A stretch of 5,303 nt of DNA from an uncultured Rhodospirillaceae bacterium (GTDB taxonomy: Bacteria > Pseudomonadota > Alphaproteobacteria > Rhodospirillales > Casp-alpha2), in NCBI GenBank assembly GCA_913048145.1, contig CAJWVP010000218.1, positions 1 to 5,303 of the forward strand. Direction: 5' to 3'. The notes under the pieces are model-generated. The model saw nothing but the letters and a program-made list of their open reading frames with translations, searched no databases and was not told the origin of the DNA. The position numbers and the translations under genes were made by a program. Positions 5,244-5,303 of the stretch are shown piece by piece. Position 1 is the first letter of the stretch. Each line of letters opens with the position of its first letter.

Positions 5244-5303
5244 ATGGAAACCCGTGCAGCTATCGCCGTCGAAGCCGGCAAACCGTTGGAGATCCATACC
5301 GTA
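5244..5303 (+). CDS. S-(hydroxymethyl)glutathione dehydrogenase / class III alcohol dehydrogenase, N-terminus (3' end outside window)
   Basis: Only the first 20 codons are present, reading METRAAIAVEAGKPLEIHTV. The pattern TRAAxAxxAGKPLEI is highly characteristic of the N-terminus of zinc-dependent class III alcohol dehydrogenases (E. coli FrmA begins similarly, with SRAAVAFAPGKPLEI). These enzymes oxidise S-hydroxymethylglutathione, the spontaneous adduct of formaldehyde and glutathione, with NAD+ to S-formylglutathione. No zinc ligand or cofactor motif lies inside the window, so the call rests on the start alone. A good Shine-Dalgarno site and a possible promoter precede it. It is preceded by the remnant of a GcvT-domain gene on the same strand, which agrees with a link to formaldehyde from N-demethylation. 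Another member of the medium-chain alcohol dehydrogenase family is possible but less likely. Confidence 0.8.
   Translation, partial: METRAAIAVEAGKPLEIHTV

Overview
The window looks like moderately GC-rich chromosomal DNA from a proteobacterium, most likely an alphaproteobacterium. The evidence is the style of the proteins: an HMG-CoA-lyase-like enzyme, an acyl-CoA dehydrogenase, a TauD/TfdA-type dioxygenase, and a class III alcohol dehydrogenase beginning METRAAIAVEAGKPLEI. This assignment rests on protein resemblance by eye, not on a search. No tRNA, rRNA, CRISPR array, insertion sequence or phage gene is visible.

Layout. (1) Bases 1-1567, plus strand: the C-terminal third of an HMG-CoA-lyase-family protein entering from the left edge, followed almost without a gap by an acyl-CoA dehydrogenase. 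(2) Bases 1564-3867, minus strand, read right to left: a TauD/TfdA-family Fe(II)/2-oxoglutarate oxygenase, a small YaiI/YqxD (DUF188) protein, and a short-chain dehydrogenase/reductase (SDR), with gaps of 7 and 23 bases. They look like one operon. It converges with the acyl-CoA dehydrogenase so tightly that both final genes share one palindromic CTAG for their stop codons. (3) Bases 3868-4106: the control region of that operon, with a good sigma70-like promoter, a perfect tandem 16-bp repeat and a palindrome. (4) Bases 4107-4829, minus strand: a class II aldolase/adducin-family protein. (5) Bases 4830-5243: no intact gene. It holds the decayed C-terminus of a GcvT-type domain (sarcosine/dimethylglycine dehydrogenase or aminomethyltransferase relative) on the plus strand, with an apparent one-base frameshift. 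(6) From 5244, plus strand: the first 20 codons of a glutathione-dependent formaldehyde dehydrogenase (class III alcohol dehydrogenase).

How the genes may work together. The set of lyase, acyl-CoA dehydrogenase, SDR, 2-oxoglutarate oxygenase and class II aldolase is typical of an accessory catabolic island for a small organic acid or its CoA ester. The substrate cannot be read from the sequence. The GcvT-domain remnant beside a formaldehyde dehydrogenase suggests that an N-demethylating, formaldehyde-releasing dehydrogenase once stood there and has been deleted.

The most notable points are the SDR, in which all four classical catalytic positions are substituted while the rest of the fold looks intact; the probable leaderless or near-leaderless start of the oxygenase; the tandem repeat upstream of its promoter; and the GcvT-domain remnant. 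I did not find a convincing new multi-gene system such as a defence island or new mobile element.
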